Positions 1-5,205 of a DNA stretch of 7,121 nucleotides are shown piece by piece. The DNA lies in contig SSTA01000425.1 of assembly GCA_009469685.1 (NCBI GenBank), forward strand, positions 1 to 7,121, read 5' to 3'. Positions within the stretch are counted from its first letter, which is position 1; each line of letters starts with the position of its first letter. The notes beneath the pieces are model-generated. The model saw nothing but the letters and a program-made list of their open reading frames with translations. It did no database searches and had not been told where the DNA came from. The position numbers were made by a program, and so were the translations under genes. This DNA is from Azonexaceae bacterium (GTDB lineage: Bacteria > Pseudomonadota > Gammaproteobacteria > Burkholderiales > Rhodocyclaceae).

Positions 1-17
1 CTCTCTGGCCGCATCGC

Positions 18-404
18 CTAAATTTGGATGACGGTATCGCTGTAGCCCGCCACTATGGGGTCGTGAGTCATCAGCCGCATCGGTTCGACCAGAGCCTGGG
101 CGACCAGCAGGCGGTCGAAGGGATCCTGGTGGTGTGGGGGCAGCTCCTCGACGGCGACCGCATGGTCGGCCTCGATGGGCAGCAGCCGGTAGCCGGATTC
201 GCGGAAATAGCGCACCGCATCCTGGCCCGACACGGGCATGTCGCTGCGCCCCAGGGCGTGCTTGATGGCGATCTCCCAGACGCTCGCAACACTCACCCAG
301 ACCGTGGTCCGGGGCGACTGAATCAGATCTCTGGCGGGCGCCGACAGTTTCGGATGATCCGTAATGGCCCACAGGGCGACATGGGTATCCAGCAACAGGT
401 TCAC
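18..404 (-). CDS. vapC: PIN-domain (VapC-like) toxin of a type II toxin-antitoxin pair
   Basis: This 128-residue protein has the layout of a PIN-domain ribonuclease toxin, a family that cuts RNA with metal ions held by conserved acidic residues. The visible acidic set is Asp6 in the N-terminal LLLDTH motif, Glu44 in SVWEIAIK, Asp94 and Asp97 in HQDPFDRLL, and Asp115 in MTHDP. Length and motif spacing match complete family members, so it looks intact. The start is GTG at 404-402; its first bases overlap the antitoxin stop codon (shared GTGA, 401-404), which implies translational coupling. A purine-rich stretch (AGGGGAAAAG) lies just upstream inside the antitoxin gene. It ends in TAG at 20-18. 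The RNA target cannot be told from sequence, and the vapC symbol is a family-level label, since the partner is Phd-like rather than VapB-like. Confidence 0.88.
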   Translation of the reverse strand: MNLLLDTHVALWAITDHPKLSAPARDLIQSPRTTVWVSVASVWEIAIKHALGRSDMPVSGQDAVRYFRESGYRLLPIEADHAVAVEELPPHHQDPFDRLLVAQALVEPMRLMTHDPIVAGYSDTVIQI

Positions 405-649
405 GCTTTTCCCCTACCCAGAAACAGTTCGGCGACTTCCGCATTGCTGGCGTCGATGTTGTCGGGCACCGCGAACTTTCCCCGGGCGACGCCGATACGC
501 TGCCCGGCAGGCACCGCTTCTATCGGCACCAGCTTGGCTGCCGGACGGCCGTTGCGGGCGATGACGATCTCGCGCTCCTCGCCCTGTTCGATGGCTTCCA
601 CCAGGCGGGAGAGGGAAGACTTGGCTTGCAGCATGTTGACGGATGGCAT
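401..649 (-). CDS. Phd/YefM-family antitoxin
   Basis: This 82-residue protein is the first gene of the toxin-antitoxin pair. Residues about 4-42 (VNMLQAKSSLSRLVE, then EIVIARNGRPAAKLVP) match the Phd/YefM fold, which dimerises and binds its own operator. The C-terminal half, about residues 50-82, is the part that in this family wraps round and blocks the toxin. The ATG at 649-647 is preceded by AGGAG six bases upstream on the minus strand, a good ribosome binding site. The stop overlaps the toxin start. Members of this family usually repress their own promoter, and a candidate operator lies at 672-691. Family assignment is strong from sequence pattern; the pairing follows from the overlap. 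Confidence 0.87.
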   Translation of the reverse strand: MPSVNMLQAKSSLSRLVEAIEQGEEREIVIARNGRPAAKLVPIEAVPAGQRIGVARGKFAVPDNIDASNAEVAELFLGRGKA

Positions 650-671
650 GGGATTCTCCTATGAAGGAGGT

Positions 672-691
672 ATTAGTCTAGTCTGGCTAAT
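672..691. promoter_or_regulatory. candidate autoregulatory operator of the toxin-antitoxin operon
   Basis: A perfect 5-bp inverted repeat, ATTAG-N10-CTAAT, lies 23-42 bases upstream of the antitoxin start, where its promoter should be. The spacer carries the short tandem repeat AGACT AGACT on the minus strand. The region is AT-rich compared with its surroundings. Phd-type antitoxins bind short palindromes over their promoter, so the position fits, but arms this short can arise by chance. Confidence 0.4.
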
Positions 692-692
692 T

Positions 693-900
693 CGGATGCT
701 CAAGTGCGGACTCTCTGCCTTGCCTCCTACGAAGGGGGTGCGGCCCGTGATTTCGAGTGGCGTGCTCGGTACGGCGCGCAGTCTTCGGGTTCGGGCACCG
801 GGGGGTTTGCCGAGATCCCCATGGCGGCGTACCGGGACACGGATCTCTCGCGCAAGGCCCGGACCATTCCGTCATCGACCGGTGGCTCGGCCCCGGGCGG
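693..900 (+). pseudogene. remnant of a second AAA ATPase gene, paralogous to the gene at 5206-6912
   Basis: The plus-strand frame running through 728-883 encodes 52 residues that align without gaps to residues 184-235 of the intact ATPase downstream (bases 5755-5910). By my count 38 of 52 residues are identical, and DNA identity is about 75% (117 of 156 bases). Shared stretches include FEWRA, SGSGTG and RDTD-SRK. Weaker DNA similarity with small gaps seems to reach back to about 693 and forward to about 900. Nothing corresponding to the ATPase N-terminus, Walker A, Walker B or C-terminus is present, so this is a dead internal fragment. Many of the differences are synonymous codon changes, suggesting that the source gene evolved as a working protein for a long time before truncation. 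It is trapped between the toxin-antitoxin promoter and the LysR gene's 3' end. The in-frame ATG at 704 is probably accidental. Confidence 0.82.
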
Positions 901-947
901 CGGATTGCGGCCGCTGCGCACGGCGAGCGCCCTGCCCACCGGCGCGA

Positions 948-1850
948 TCACCGGCCTTGCGCCGCCGCGAGTATCCATTCCGCCACGATCCGCACCGCCG
1001 GGCGCGAGGTCGCCGTTTCCTCGATCAGCCAGTAGGCGTAGCGCGTGCTGCGGGGCAATTCCGGTGTCGCAACGATTTTCAACAGGCGTTTTTCAAGCTG
1101 GTCGCTGATCATGGGCAGCCTGCCCAAGGCCACGCCCTGGCCGCTCATGGCTGCGAGGATGACCTGATCGTACTGGTTGAAACGGACCACGCTGCGGGGG
1201 CGGGCACTGTCCCAAGCCTGGTCGGCGAGCCAGGTCTTCCATTGCATCCAGGGTCGCTGAGGGTCTTCGTAGTCCAGCAGGACGAGTTGGCTGAAATCTC
1301 CGGCCGAAGCGATGCGCTCCAGATTCAGCGCCGGGTTCGCCACTACGCCGACGGATTCTTCGAAGAGCAGCCGGGCACCGGGGGGCGCATCCTCAGGCTG
1401 GCAGTAACGGATTCCCAGGTCTATTCCCTCGCGCCGCAGGTCGGCAACCCGATTGAGCGCCATCACCCGCAGATCGATGTCCGGGTTGCGGGACTGGAAG
1501 TTTCCCAGACGGGGTAGCAACCACAGGCTGGCGACGCCGATGCTGGCGGTGACCGTGACGGGGCGCTCCAGGGGCCGCAGCGTCTCGCAGGCTTCCTGCA
1601 AGCGCCTGAGCGCTGGGGACACCTTGTGGAACAGTCGCTCGCCCTCCGGCGTGAAGGCCAGCGCCCGATGGCTGCGGACGAAGAGCTTGCATTCCAGGGC
1701 GTCCTCCAGGGCGAGGATCTGGCGGCTGACCGCAGACTGCGTGAGATGGAGCTCCTCGGCGGCCAGGGTGATGCTGAGATGGCGGCCTACCGCGGCGAAA
1801 CCCTTGAAGAGATCCAGGGAAGGTAGGCGGGTCGCTTTGACGGGGTTCAT
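948..1850 (-). CDS. LysR-family transcriptional regulator (GcvA-like type)
   Basis: This 300-residue protein has the usual LysR length and two-part layout. Residues about 9-70 form the winged helix-turn-helix; the recognition segment TQSAVSRQILALE is at 37-49, and the typical LFVRSHRALAFTPEGERLF wing follows. The remainder, about 95-295, is a periplasmic-binding-protein-like effector domain, with typical phrases such as GIDLGIRY and a ligand region that cannot be assigned. The overall pattern is like the GcvA subgroup. The ATG at 1850-1848 begins a natural MNPVKATRLPSLDLF N-terminus, although no strong ribosome binding site precedes it. The gene is divergent from the hydrolase-transporter operon with 117 bp between them, the classic arrangement for a LysR regulator and its target. 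The effector is unknown; it is likely to be a substrate or product of that operon. Confidence 0.93.
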   Translation of the reverse strand: MNPVKATRLPSLDLFKGFAAVGRHLSITLAAEELHLTQSAVSRQILALEDALECKLFVRSHRALAFTPEGERLFHKVSPALRRLQEACETLRPLERPVTVTASIGVASLWLLPRLGNFQSRNPDIDLRVMALNRVADLRREGIDLGIRYCQPEDAPPGARLLFEESVGVVANPALNLERIASAGDFSQLVLLDYEDPQRPWMQWKTWLADQAWDSARPRSVVRFNQYDQVILAAMSGQGVALGRLPMISDQLEKRLLKIVATPELPRSTRYAYWLIEETATSRPAVRIVAEWILAAAQGR

Positions 1851-1868
1851 GATGCATTCGTTTTTCTC

Positions 1869-1897
1869 ATGTTAAGCGTTCTGAAATTTCGTTTGAA
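1869..1897 (-). promoter_or_regulatory. weak candidate promoter for the LysR-type gene
   Basis: Read on the minus strand, TTCAAA and TAACAT are separated by 17 bp, each matching 4 of 6 bases of the sigma70 consensus. The element lies about 20 bases before the LysR start and overlaps the -35 box proposed for the hydrolase promoter on the other strand. Overlapping divergent promoters are common for LysR regulators that repress themselves, but the match is poor. Confidence 0.25.
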
Positions 1898-1921
1898 TTG
1901 CCCTGTTGTAAGCACTCTAAT
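1893..1921 (+). promoter_or_regulatory. candidate sigma70 promoter for the hydrolase operon
   Basis: TTGAAT (1893-1898; 4 of 6 to TTGACA) and TCTAAT (1916-1921; 5 of 6 to TATAAT) are separated by 17 bp in an AT-rich stretch. Transcription would begin near 1928, leaving a leader of about 40 bases before the hydrolase ATG at 1968. Its spacing and its place in the only AT-rich gap of the region support it. Confidence 0.5.
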
Positions 1922-1949
1922 CATGAGCATGCATTTGTTCAACTCATGA
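1921..1949. promoter_or_regulatory. 7-bp inverted repeat over the hydrolase operon start site
   Basis: TCATGAG (1921-1927) and CTCATGA (1943-1949) form a perfect 7-bp inverted repeat with a 15-bp spacer. The first arm overlaps the proposed -10 box and the second lies about 15 bases after the predicted transcription start. That position suits a repressor operator, or a LysR contact site near the promoter. It could alternatively fold as a small hairpin in the mRNA leader, just before the ribosome binding site at 1958-1962. Confidence 0.45.
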
Positions 1950-1967
1950 ATATTCGCGGAGGAAAAG

Positions 1968-2939
1968 ATGGATCGCCTGCACCTCGACCAGGCCGCCGTG
2001 GCTACGGTTTGCCTCACCGCGAACGATGGCGTGGAACTTGTGGGCCACCTCTGGTTGCCGACCGCGGTCGAGCAGATCGGGACGCTGGTGGTCAATCCGG
2101 CGACGGCGGTCAAGGCCGGCTATTACCATCGCTTTGCCCGCTATCTCGCCCGCCAGGGTTACGCCGTGCTGACCTACGATTACCGGAGCATCGGCGCTTC
2201 CCGTCAGCGCCATCCGCGAGCGACCCGCGGCATCGACAAGTACGCCTGGGGTGCCTACGACTGCGACGCCGCCCTGCGATGGGCTCGCCAGGCCTTTCCC
2301 GACTTGCCGCTCGACGTGGTCGCCCACAGCATAGGCGGGCTCCTGGTCGGTCTGGCTGCCCATGGCAAGCACGTGCGCCGCTGCCTGACGGTGGGTGCCC
2401 AGTATGCCTACTGGCCCGACTATGCGGCCGACCGCCGGCGGTGGATGTGGCTGCGCTGGCACGTCCTGATGCCGCTGGTCACCGCCATCCTCGGCTATTT
2501 CCCGGCGCGCCGCCTCGGCTGGCATGAGGATATCCCGGCGGGTGTCGCCTACGAGTGGGCGTTCCGTACGGCGCGCCTGGAGGACTCGTATGCCCATCTC
2601 CTGCGGCGCGGGGACGATCCCCTGCGGCATTTTCCGGCCATGACCGGGGAAATCCTGGCCATCGGGCTCAGCGACGACCCGTTCGGCACGCCGGCCGCCC
2701 TCGACCGGCTGCTCGGCTACTACTGCGGCGCCAAGCGCACCCGGATCGAGATCCGCCCCGGCGCCGTCGGTGCCGGCGCAATCGGCCACTTCGCCTATTT
2801 CCACGACCGCTTTGAAGCCACGCTGTGGGCCGACGCCTTGCGCTGGCTGCGCGATGGAGCGCTTCCGCCGCGGGCGCTGGTGTATCCCTTCCCGGCGAGC
2901 GAAAACGACGGAGGAACTGGTCATGATTGCGCACAATGA
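1968..2939 (+). CDS. alpha/beta hydrolase (COG4757-like)
   Basis: This 323-residue protein reads as a complete alpha/beta-fold hydrolase. The nucleophile elbow is AHSIGG at residues 119-124, making Ser121 the likely catalytic serine. The acid is probably Asp236 or Asp237 in IGLSDDPFGTP, and His274 in GAIGHFAYF is the likely base. An early beta-strand LVVNPAT (40-46) and the YDYRSIGAS segment (70-78) match the subfamily of predicted hydrolases in COG4757. A Trp/Arg-rich stretch at about 146-190 would be the lid. There is no signal peptide, so it should be cytoplasmic. GGAGG (1958-1962) lies five bases before the ATG. It is the first gene of an operon with the transporter, whose start lies inside its last codons. 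The substrate, probably an ester or amide, is not evident from sequence. Confidence 0.9.
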   Translation: MDRLHLDQAAVATVCLTANDGVELVGHLWLPTAVEQIGTLVVNPATAVKAGYYHRFARYLARQGYAVLTYDYRSIGASRQRHPRATRGIDKYAWGAYDCDAALRWARQAFPDLPLDVVAHSIGGLLVGLAAHGKHVRRCLTVGAQYAYWPDYAADRRRWMWLRWHVLMPLVTAILGYFPARRLGWHEDIPAGVAYEWAFRTARLEDSYAHLLRRGDDPLRHFPAMTGEILAIGLSDDPFGTPAALDRLLGYYCGAKRTRIEIRPGAVGAGAIGHFAYFHDRFEATLWADALRWLRDGALPPRALVYPFPASENDGGTGHDCAQ

Positions 2940-4152
2940 ATCGGCTGGATCAGGGTGGCGGGCGCCGCTGGCTTACGTTCTGGCCGGAGGCGTGGTCATG
3001 GGGCTTTCCCTGGGCGTACGCCACGCCTTCGGCATCTTCATGGTGCCGATGATCGGCGAGCACGGTTGGTCGCGGGAAACCTTCAGCTTCGCCATCGCCC
3101 TGCAGAATCTGGTCTGGGGCATCGCGCAGCCCCTGGTCGGCATGGTGGCCGACCGCTTCGGTTCGCGGCGCGTCGTCGTCGCGGGACTCCTGGCCTATGC
3201 CGGCGGCCTGGCCGGCATGGCCTACGGCGATTCGCCCCTGGTGTTCACCCTCAGCGCAGGCTTCGCGATCGGTCTCGCCCTCGCCTGCACGGCCTTTGGC
3301 GTCATCTACGGCGCCTTGAGCCGCCTGGTTGCGCCGGAACGGCGGGGCTGGGCGCTTGGGTTGGCCGGTGCGGTGGGGGGATTGGGCCAGTTTTTCCTGG
3401 TCCCGGTCTCCCAGGCGTTCATCGACGGCCTGACATGGAGCGGCGCCTTGGTGGCGCTTTCAGTCGCCTGCCTCGTGTTGCTGCCGGCGGCGTTCTTCCT
3501 CGACGATGCACCGACGGCGACCGGGGGACGGCAGCAAAGCCTGGGCGAGGCCTTGCGGGAGGCGTTTTCCCATCAGGGATTTTGGTTGCTGGTCCTGGGC
3601 TTCTTCGCCTGCGGGTTCCATCTGGCCTTTATCGCCAATCACCTGCCTTCCTACCTGCGGGACCAGGGCTTGGGACCGTCGGTGGCGGTGATCGGTCTGG
3701 CGGTCATCGCCCTGGCCAATGTGGCCGGGACCTATGCCTGCGGACTGCTGGGCAATCGCTTCCGCCGCAAGTTCCTACTCTTCTGGATCTACGTCGGTCG
3801 CTCGCTGGCCATTGCAGCCTTCTACTTTCTTCCCCTCGGCCCGGCGACTTTGTACGCTTTCTGCGCCGTCATGGGCTTGATCTGGCTGGGTACCGTACCG
3901 CTCACCAATGGCATCCTTGGGCAGATTTTCGGCGTGCGTTACATCACCACGCTTTTCGGCTTTGTCTTCCTGGGTCACCAGCTGGGGTCCTTCCTCGGCG
4001 TCTGGTTGGGTGGGGTCGTCTTCGACCTTACCCATTCCTACGATCTCGTGTGGCGGCTGTGCATCGGCTTGGGTTTCCTGTCCGCGGCGCTGCATTACCC
4101 CATCCGCGACGCCGAGATCCCGCGGCCCGCCCTTCTGGGGGCGAGGGCGTGA
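2923..4152 (+). CDS. MFS transporter, monocarboxylate/OFA-like
   Basis: This 409-residue, strongly hydrophobic protein has about twelve predicted membrane segments in two halves joined by a charged loop near residues 190-225. The MFS motif A, GMVADRFGSRR, is at residues 73-83 between helices 2 and 3. The preceding GWSRETFSFAIALQN (48-62) is typical of the monocarboxylate and oxalate/formate branch, so the cargo may be a small organic acid; this is inference. I chose ATG 2923 because GGAGG (2910-2914) sits eight bases upstream and the membrane-type N-terminus follows. Upstream in-frame starts would add an unrelated stretch inside the hydrolase gene. The gene overlaps the hydrolase by 17 bases, indicating co-translation. 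It probably carries the hydrolase's substrate in, or its product out. Confidence 0.92.
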   Translation: MIAHNESAGSGWRAPLAYVLAGGVVMGLSLGVRHAFGIFMVPMIGEHGWSRETFSFAIALQNLVWGIAQPLVGMVADRFGSRRVVVAGLLAYAGGLAGMAYGDSPLVFTLSAGFAIGLALACTAFGVIYGALSRLVAPERRGWALGLAGAVGGLGQFFLVPVSQAFIDGLTWSGALVALSVACLVLLPAAFFLDDAPTATGGRQQSLGEALREAFSHQGFWLLVLGFFACGFHLAFIANHLPSYLRDQGLGPSVAVIGLAVIALANVAGTYACGLLGNRFRRKFLLFWIYVGRSLAIAAFYFLPLGPATLYAFCAVMGLIWLGTVPLTNGILGQIFGVRYITTLFGFVFLGHQLGSFLGVWLGGVVFDLTHSYDLVWRLCIGLGFLSAALHYPIRDAEIPRPALLGARA

Positions 4153-4268
4153 GCCATCGGCTGGTTTCAGCCCTGGCTCTGGCCCTGGCGATCGTCTGGG
4201 CTTGGCTGGCGCATACCGATCCGGCAAATTTCCTGCGCTGGACGGCTCTGCTGACACTGTGCGGATGA
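4149..4268 (+). CDS. possible 39-residue membrane peptide
   Basis: A GTG codon overlapping the transporter stop (GTGA, 4149-4152) opens a 39-codon frame ending in TGA. The product has a hydrophobic segment at residues about 4-21 (rich in Ala, Leu and Trp) and a second hydrophobic stretch at 28-37. It resembles small single-pass membrane proteins often encoded after transporters. No clear separate ribosome binding site exists, so it would rely on coupled translation. It fills most of the gap between transporter and SDR. It may equally be non-coding spacer, and I recognise no family. Confidence 0.4.
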   Translation: MSHRLVSALALALAIVWAWLAHTDPANFLRWTALLTLCG

Positions 4269-4299
4269 ATGTCGTTGGAATGGTTGGGGAGGAATCGGT

Positions 4300-4611
4300 A
4301 TGAGCGTCCTGATCACCCATGCCTGCCAGTATGCCGGCCCGGGCAGCGTGCCCATCCTGCTGCGCGATTTCGGTATGCTTTTCTGTCATGACCGCAGCTT
4401 CGTCGATAGGGAGAAGGCGCGGCTATTCGAAAAGGAAAACGAGGGCGCGGTCGCGCTGCAGGCCCAGACTCCCGCCGCGATTGCCGCCAAGGTGCCTCTG
4501 GGGCGTCTGGGCAAGCCTGAGGAGGTCGGCGAACTCATCGCCTTCCTGGCGTCCGGACGCGCCTCCTTCGTCACCGGGCAGGTCATCGATTTCACTGGCG
4601 GTTGGCCTTGA
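4300..4611 (+). pseudogene. short-chain dehydrogenase (SDR) with internal in-frame deletion
   Basis: The 103-codon frame joins the two ends of an SDR. Residues 1-57 look like an SDR N-terminus, beginning [17 protein letters not shown] (first beta-strand and glycine turn) and continuing with CHD at 29-31 and an acidic helix. Residues from about 61, [18 protein letters not shown] and then [16 protein letters not shown], are the normal SDR C-terminal end. Complete SDRs have about 240-260 residues, so some 140-150 are missing, including the NAG-type strand, the catalytic Ser and the Tyr-xxx-Lys. The join lies near 4470-4485 and keeps the frame. GGGGAGGA about seven bases before the ATG is a strong ribosome binding site, so a short protein may be made, but it cannot be an active oxidoreductase. 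It is the last gene of the operon, 31 bases after the small frame. Confidence 0.82.
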
Positions 4612-4646
4612 GCGGACGATCCTTGCCAAGCGCCTGGCGCAATCTG

Positions 4647-4988
4647 TCATTGGGACGACAGCCAATTGGCAATCGACTCCACAGGCTCGCCGTAGGGGAA
4701 CGCCGTGACCGGTTCTATCCCCGCTTCGCGCAGGCGTCTCGCCGGGCCGTCGCCGACGCGGGCAAGGAAGACCGCGCGGCAGTCGGCCAGGGCGCGAAGG
4801 ATGGCTTCGCGTTTGTCATCGTCTCCGTAGCCCCCCTGGCAGTAGTGTTCAACGGCCCGGTTTTCGTGGAAGGCGACGCTGCCGCCGCTGACATGGTAGA
4901 TGGCGAAGGCGTCGGCGTGGCCGAAGTGGAGGTCGATCTGCTGGCCGCTCTTGGTGGCGACGGCGACGAGAAAGTCGAGGGCAGTCAT
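4647..4988 (-). CDS. NifX/NifB C-terminal-like dinitrogenase FeMo-cofactor-binding protein
   Basis: This 113-residue protein belongs to the Nitro_FeMo-Co domain family, which binds iron-sulfur or iron-molybdenum cofactor precursors. It opens with LVAVATKSGQQIDLHFGHA (residues 7-25), containing the hallmark HFGHA. The segment YCQGGYGDDD at 49-58 resembles the C-terminal domain of NifB, and ARVGDGPARRLREAGI follows at 76-91. It lacks the radical-SAM part of NifB, so it is a standalone cofactor-binding domain. The ATG at 4988-4986 has GGAG seven bases upstream on the minus strand; longer in-frame starts would run into the neighbouring gene. It converges on the SDR with 35 bases between and diverges from the AAA ATPase. 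A direct role in nitrogenase cofactor assembly is plausible, but family members also occur in non-fixing bacteria. Confidence 0.88.
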   Translation of the reverse strand: MTALDFLVAVATKSGQQIDLHFGHADAFAIYHVSGGSVAFHENRAVEHYCQGGYGDDDKREAILRALADCRAVFLARVGDGPARRLREAGIEPVTAFPYGEPVESIANWLSSQ

Positions 4989-5034
4989 GGCGTGCTCCGT
5001 GAAATTGCGCTTGGTTGTCCACTGGCCATACGCT

Positions 5035-5050
5035 TGTCGGCTTTCTGACA
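5035..5050. promoter_or_regulatory. candidate NifA upstream activator site
   Basis: The sequence TGT-N10-ACA matches the NifA binding consensus exactly, and the symmetry extends to TGTC-N8-GACA. It lies about 115 bp upstream of the -24/-12-like element at 5165-5180, the distance range at which NifA normally acts. A single match of six fixed bases in about 200 bp has a few percent chance of being accidental. Confidence 0.42.
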
Positions 5051-5065
5051 GCGCGATGCGGATTT

Positions 5066-5143
5066 GGCCGGTCTTTTCCGCCAGGTAGCGAGAAACGTTC
5101 CACTCGCTGCCGGGAACCTCCTGATTCCTGGCCGGTTTTTCCG
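5066..5143. repeat. imperfect 14/15-nt direct repeat in the divergent promoter region
   Basis: GGCCGGTCTTTTCCG (5066-5080) recurs as GGCCGGTTTTTCCG (5130-5143), differing by one missing base, with start points 64 bp apart. The two copies flank the palindrome at 5084-5111. They could be a pair of protein-binding sites in the region between the NifX-like gene and the ATPase. Confidence 0.55.
5084..5111. promoter_or_regulatory. 9-bp-stem palindrome between divergent genes
   Basis: GGTAGCGAG and CTCGCTGCC pair over nine positions (eight Watson-Crick and one G-T wobble) around the ten-base loop AAACGTTCCA. No T-run follows on either strand, so it is not a standard terminator. It may be an operator for a dimeric regulator or, if transcription of the NifX-like gene starts upstream, a leader hairpin. 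Confidence 0.45.
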
Positions 5144-5164
5144 TCGGCCGCAAAGGCACGAATC

Positions 5165-5180
5165 TGGCTAGTCGTCTGCC
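5165..5180 (+). promoter_or_regulatory. candidate sigma54 (-24/-12) promoter of the AAA ATPase gene
   Basis: The sequence has TGGC, a ten-base gap from GG to GC, and CTGC, which keeps the invariant -24 GG and -12 GC of sigma54 promoters and 8 of 12 defined positions of the TGGCACG-N4-TTGCW consensus. Transcription would start near 5191, just before the ribosome binding site AAGAGG (5194-5199) and the ATG at 5206. The combination of spacing and an upstream NifA-like site supports it, but it remains a by-eye match. Confidence 0.42.
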
Positions 5181-5205
5181 ATCCGAACTCTCGAAGAGGC
5201 AGCCC

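Noticed and set aside
884..1108. Continuation of the remnant's open frame downstream of the ATPase similarity
   Set aside because: Similarity fades by about 900 and the rest is antisense to the LysR C-terminal coding region.
24..1517. A plus-strand open frame of 497 codons across the toxin-antitoxin and LysR genes
   Set aside because: Its translation is low-complexity and Arg/Pro/Gly-rich with no family resemblance, and it lies antisense to three well-supported genes; it is an effect of high GC.
1944..2936. A minus-strand open frame of 330 codons opposite the hydrolase
   Set aside because: The plus-strand hydrolase has a catalytic motif, a good ribosome binding site and operon overlap; the antisense product resembles no protein.
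2955..4268. A 437-codon plus-strand frame inside the transporter gene
   Set aside because: It is the shifted frame of the MFS gene and Arg/Pro-rich; only its last 39 codons, after the transporter stop, could be separately real.
4621..4660. Short inverted repeats (CTGTC/GACAG and the palindrome GCCAATTGGC) between the converging SDR and NifX-like genes as a terminator
   Set aside because: Stems are only 5 bp, they extend into the NifX-like coding end, and no T-run follows on either strand.
5007..5021. A minus-strand GG-N10-GC resembling a sigma54 promoter for the NifX-like gene
   Set aside because: Apart from the two dinucleotides it barely matches, and transcription would start within the ribosome binding site at 4995-4998.
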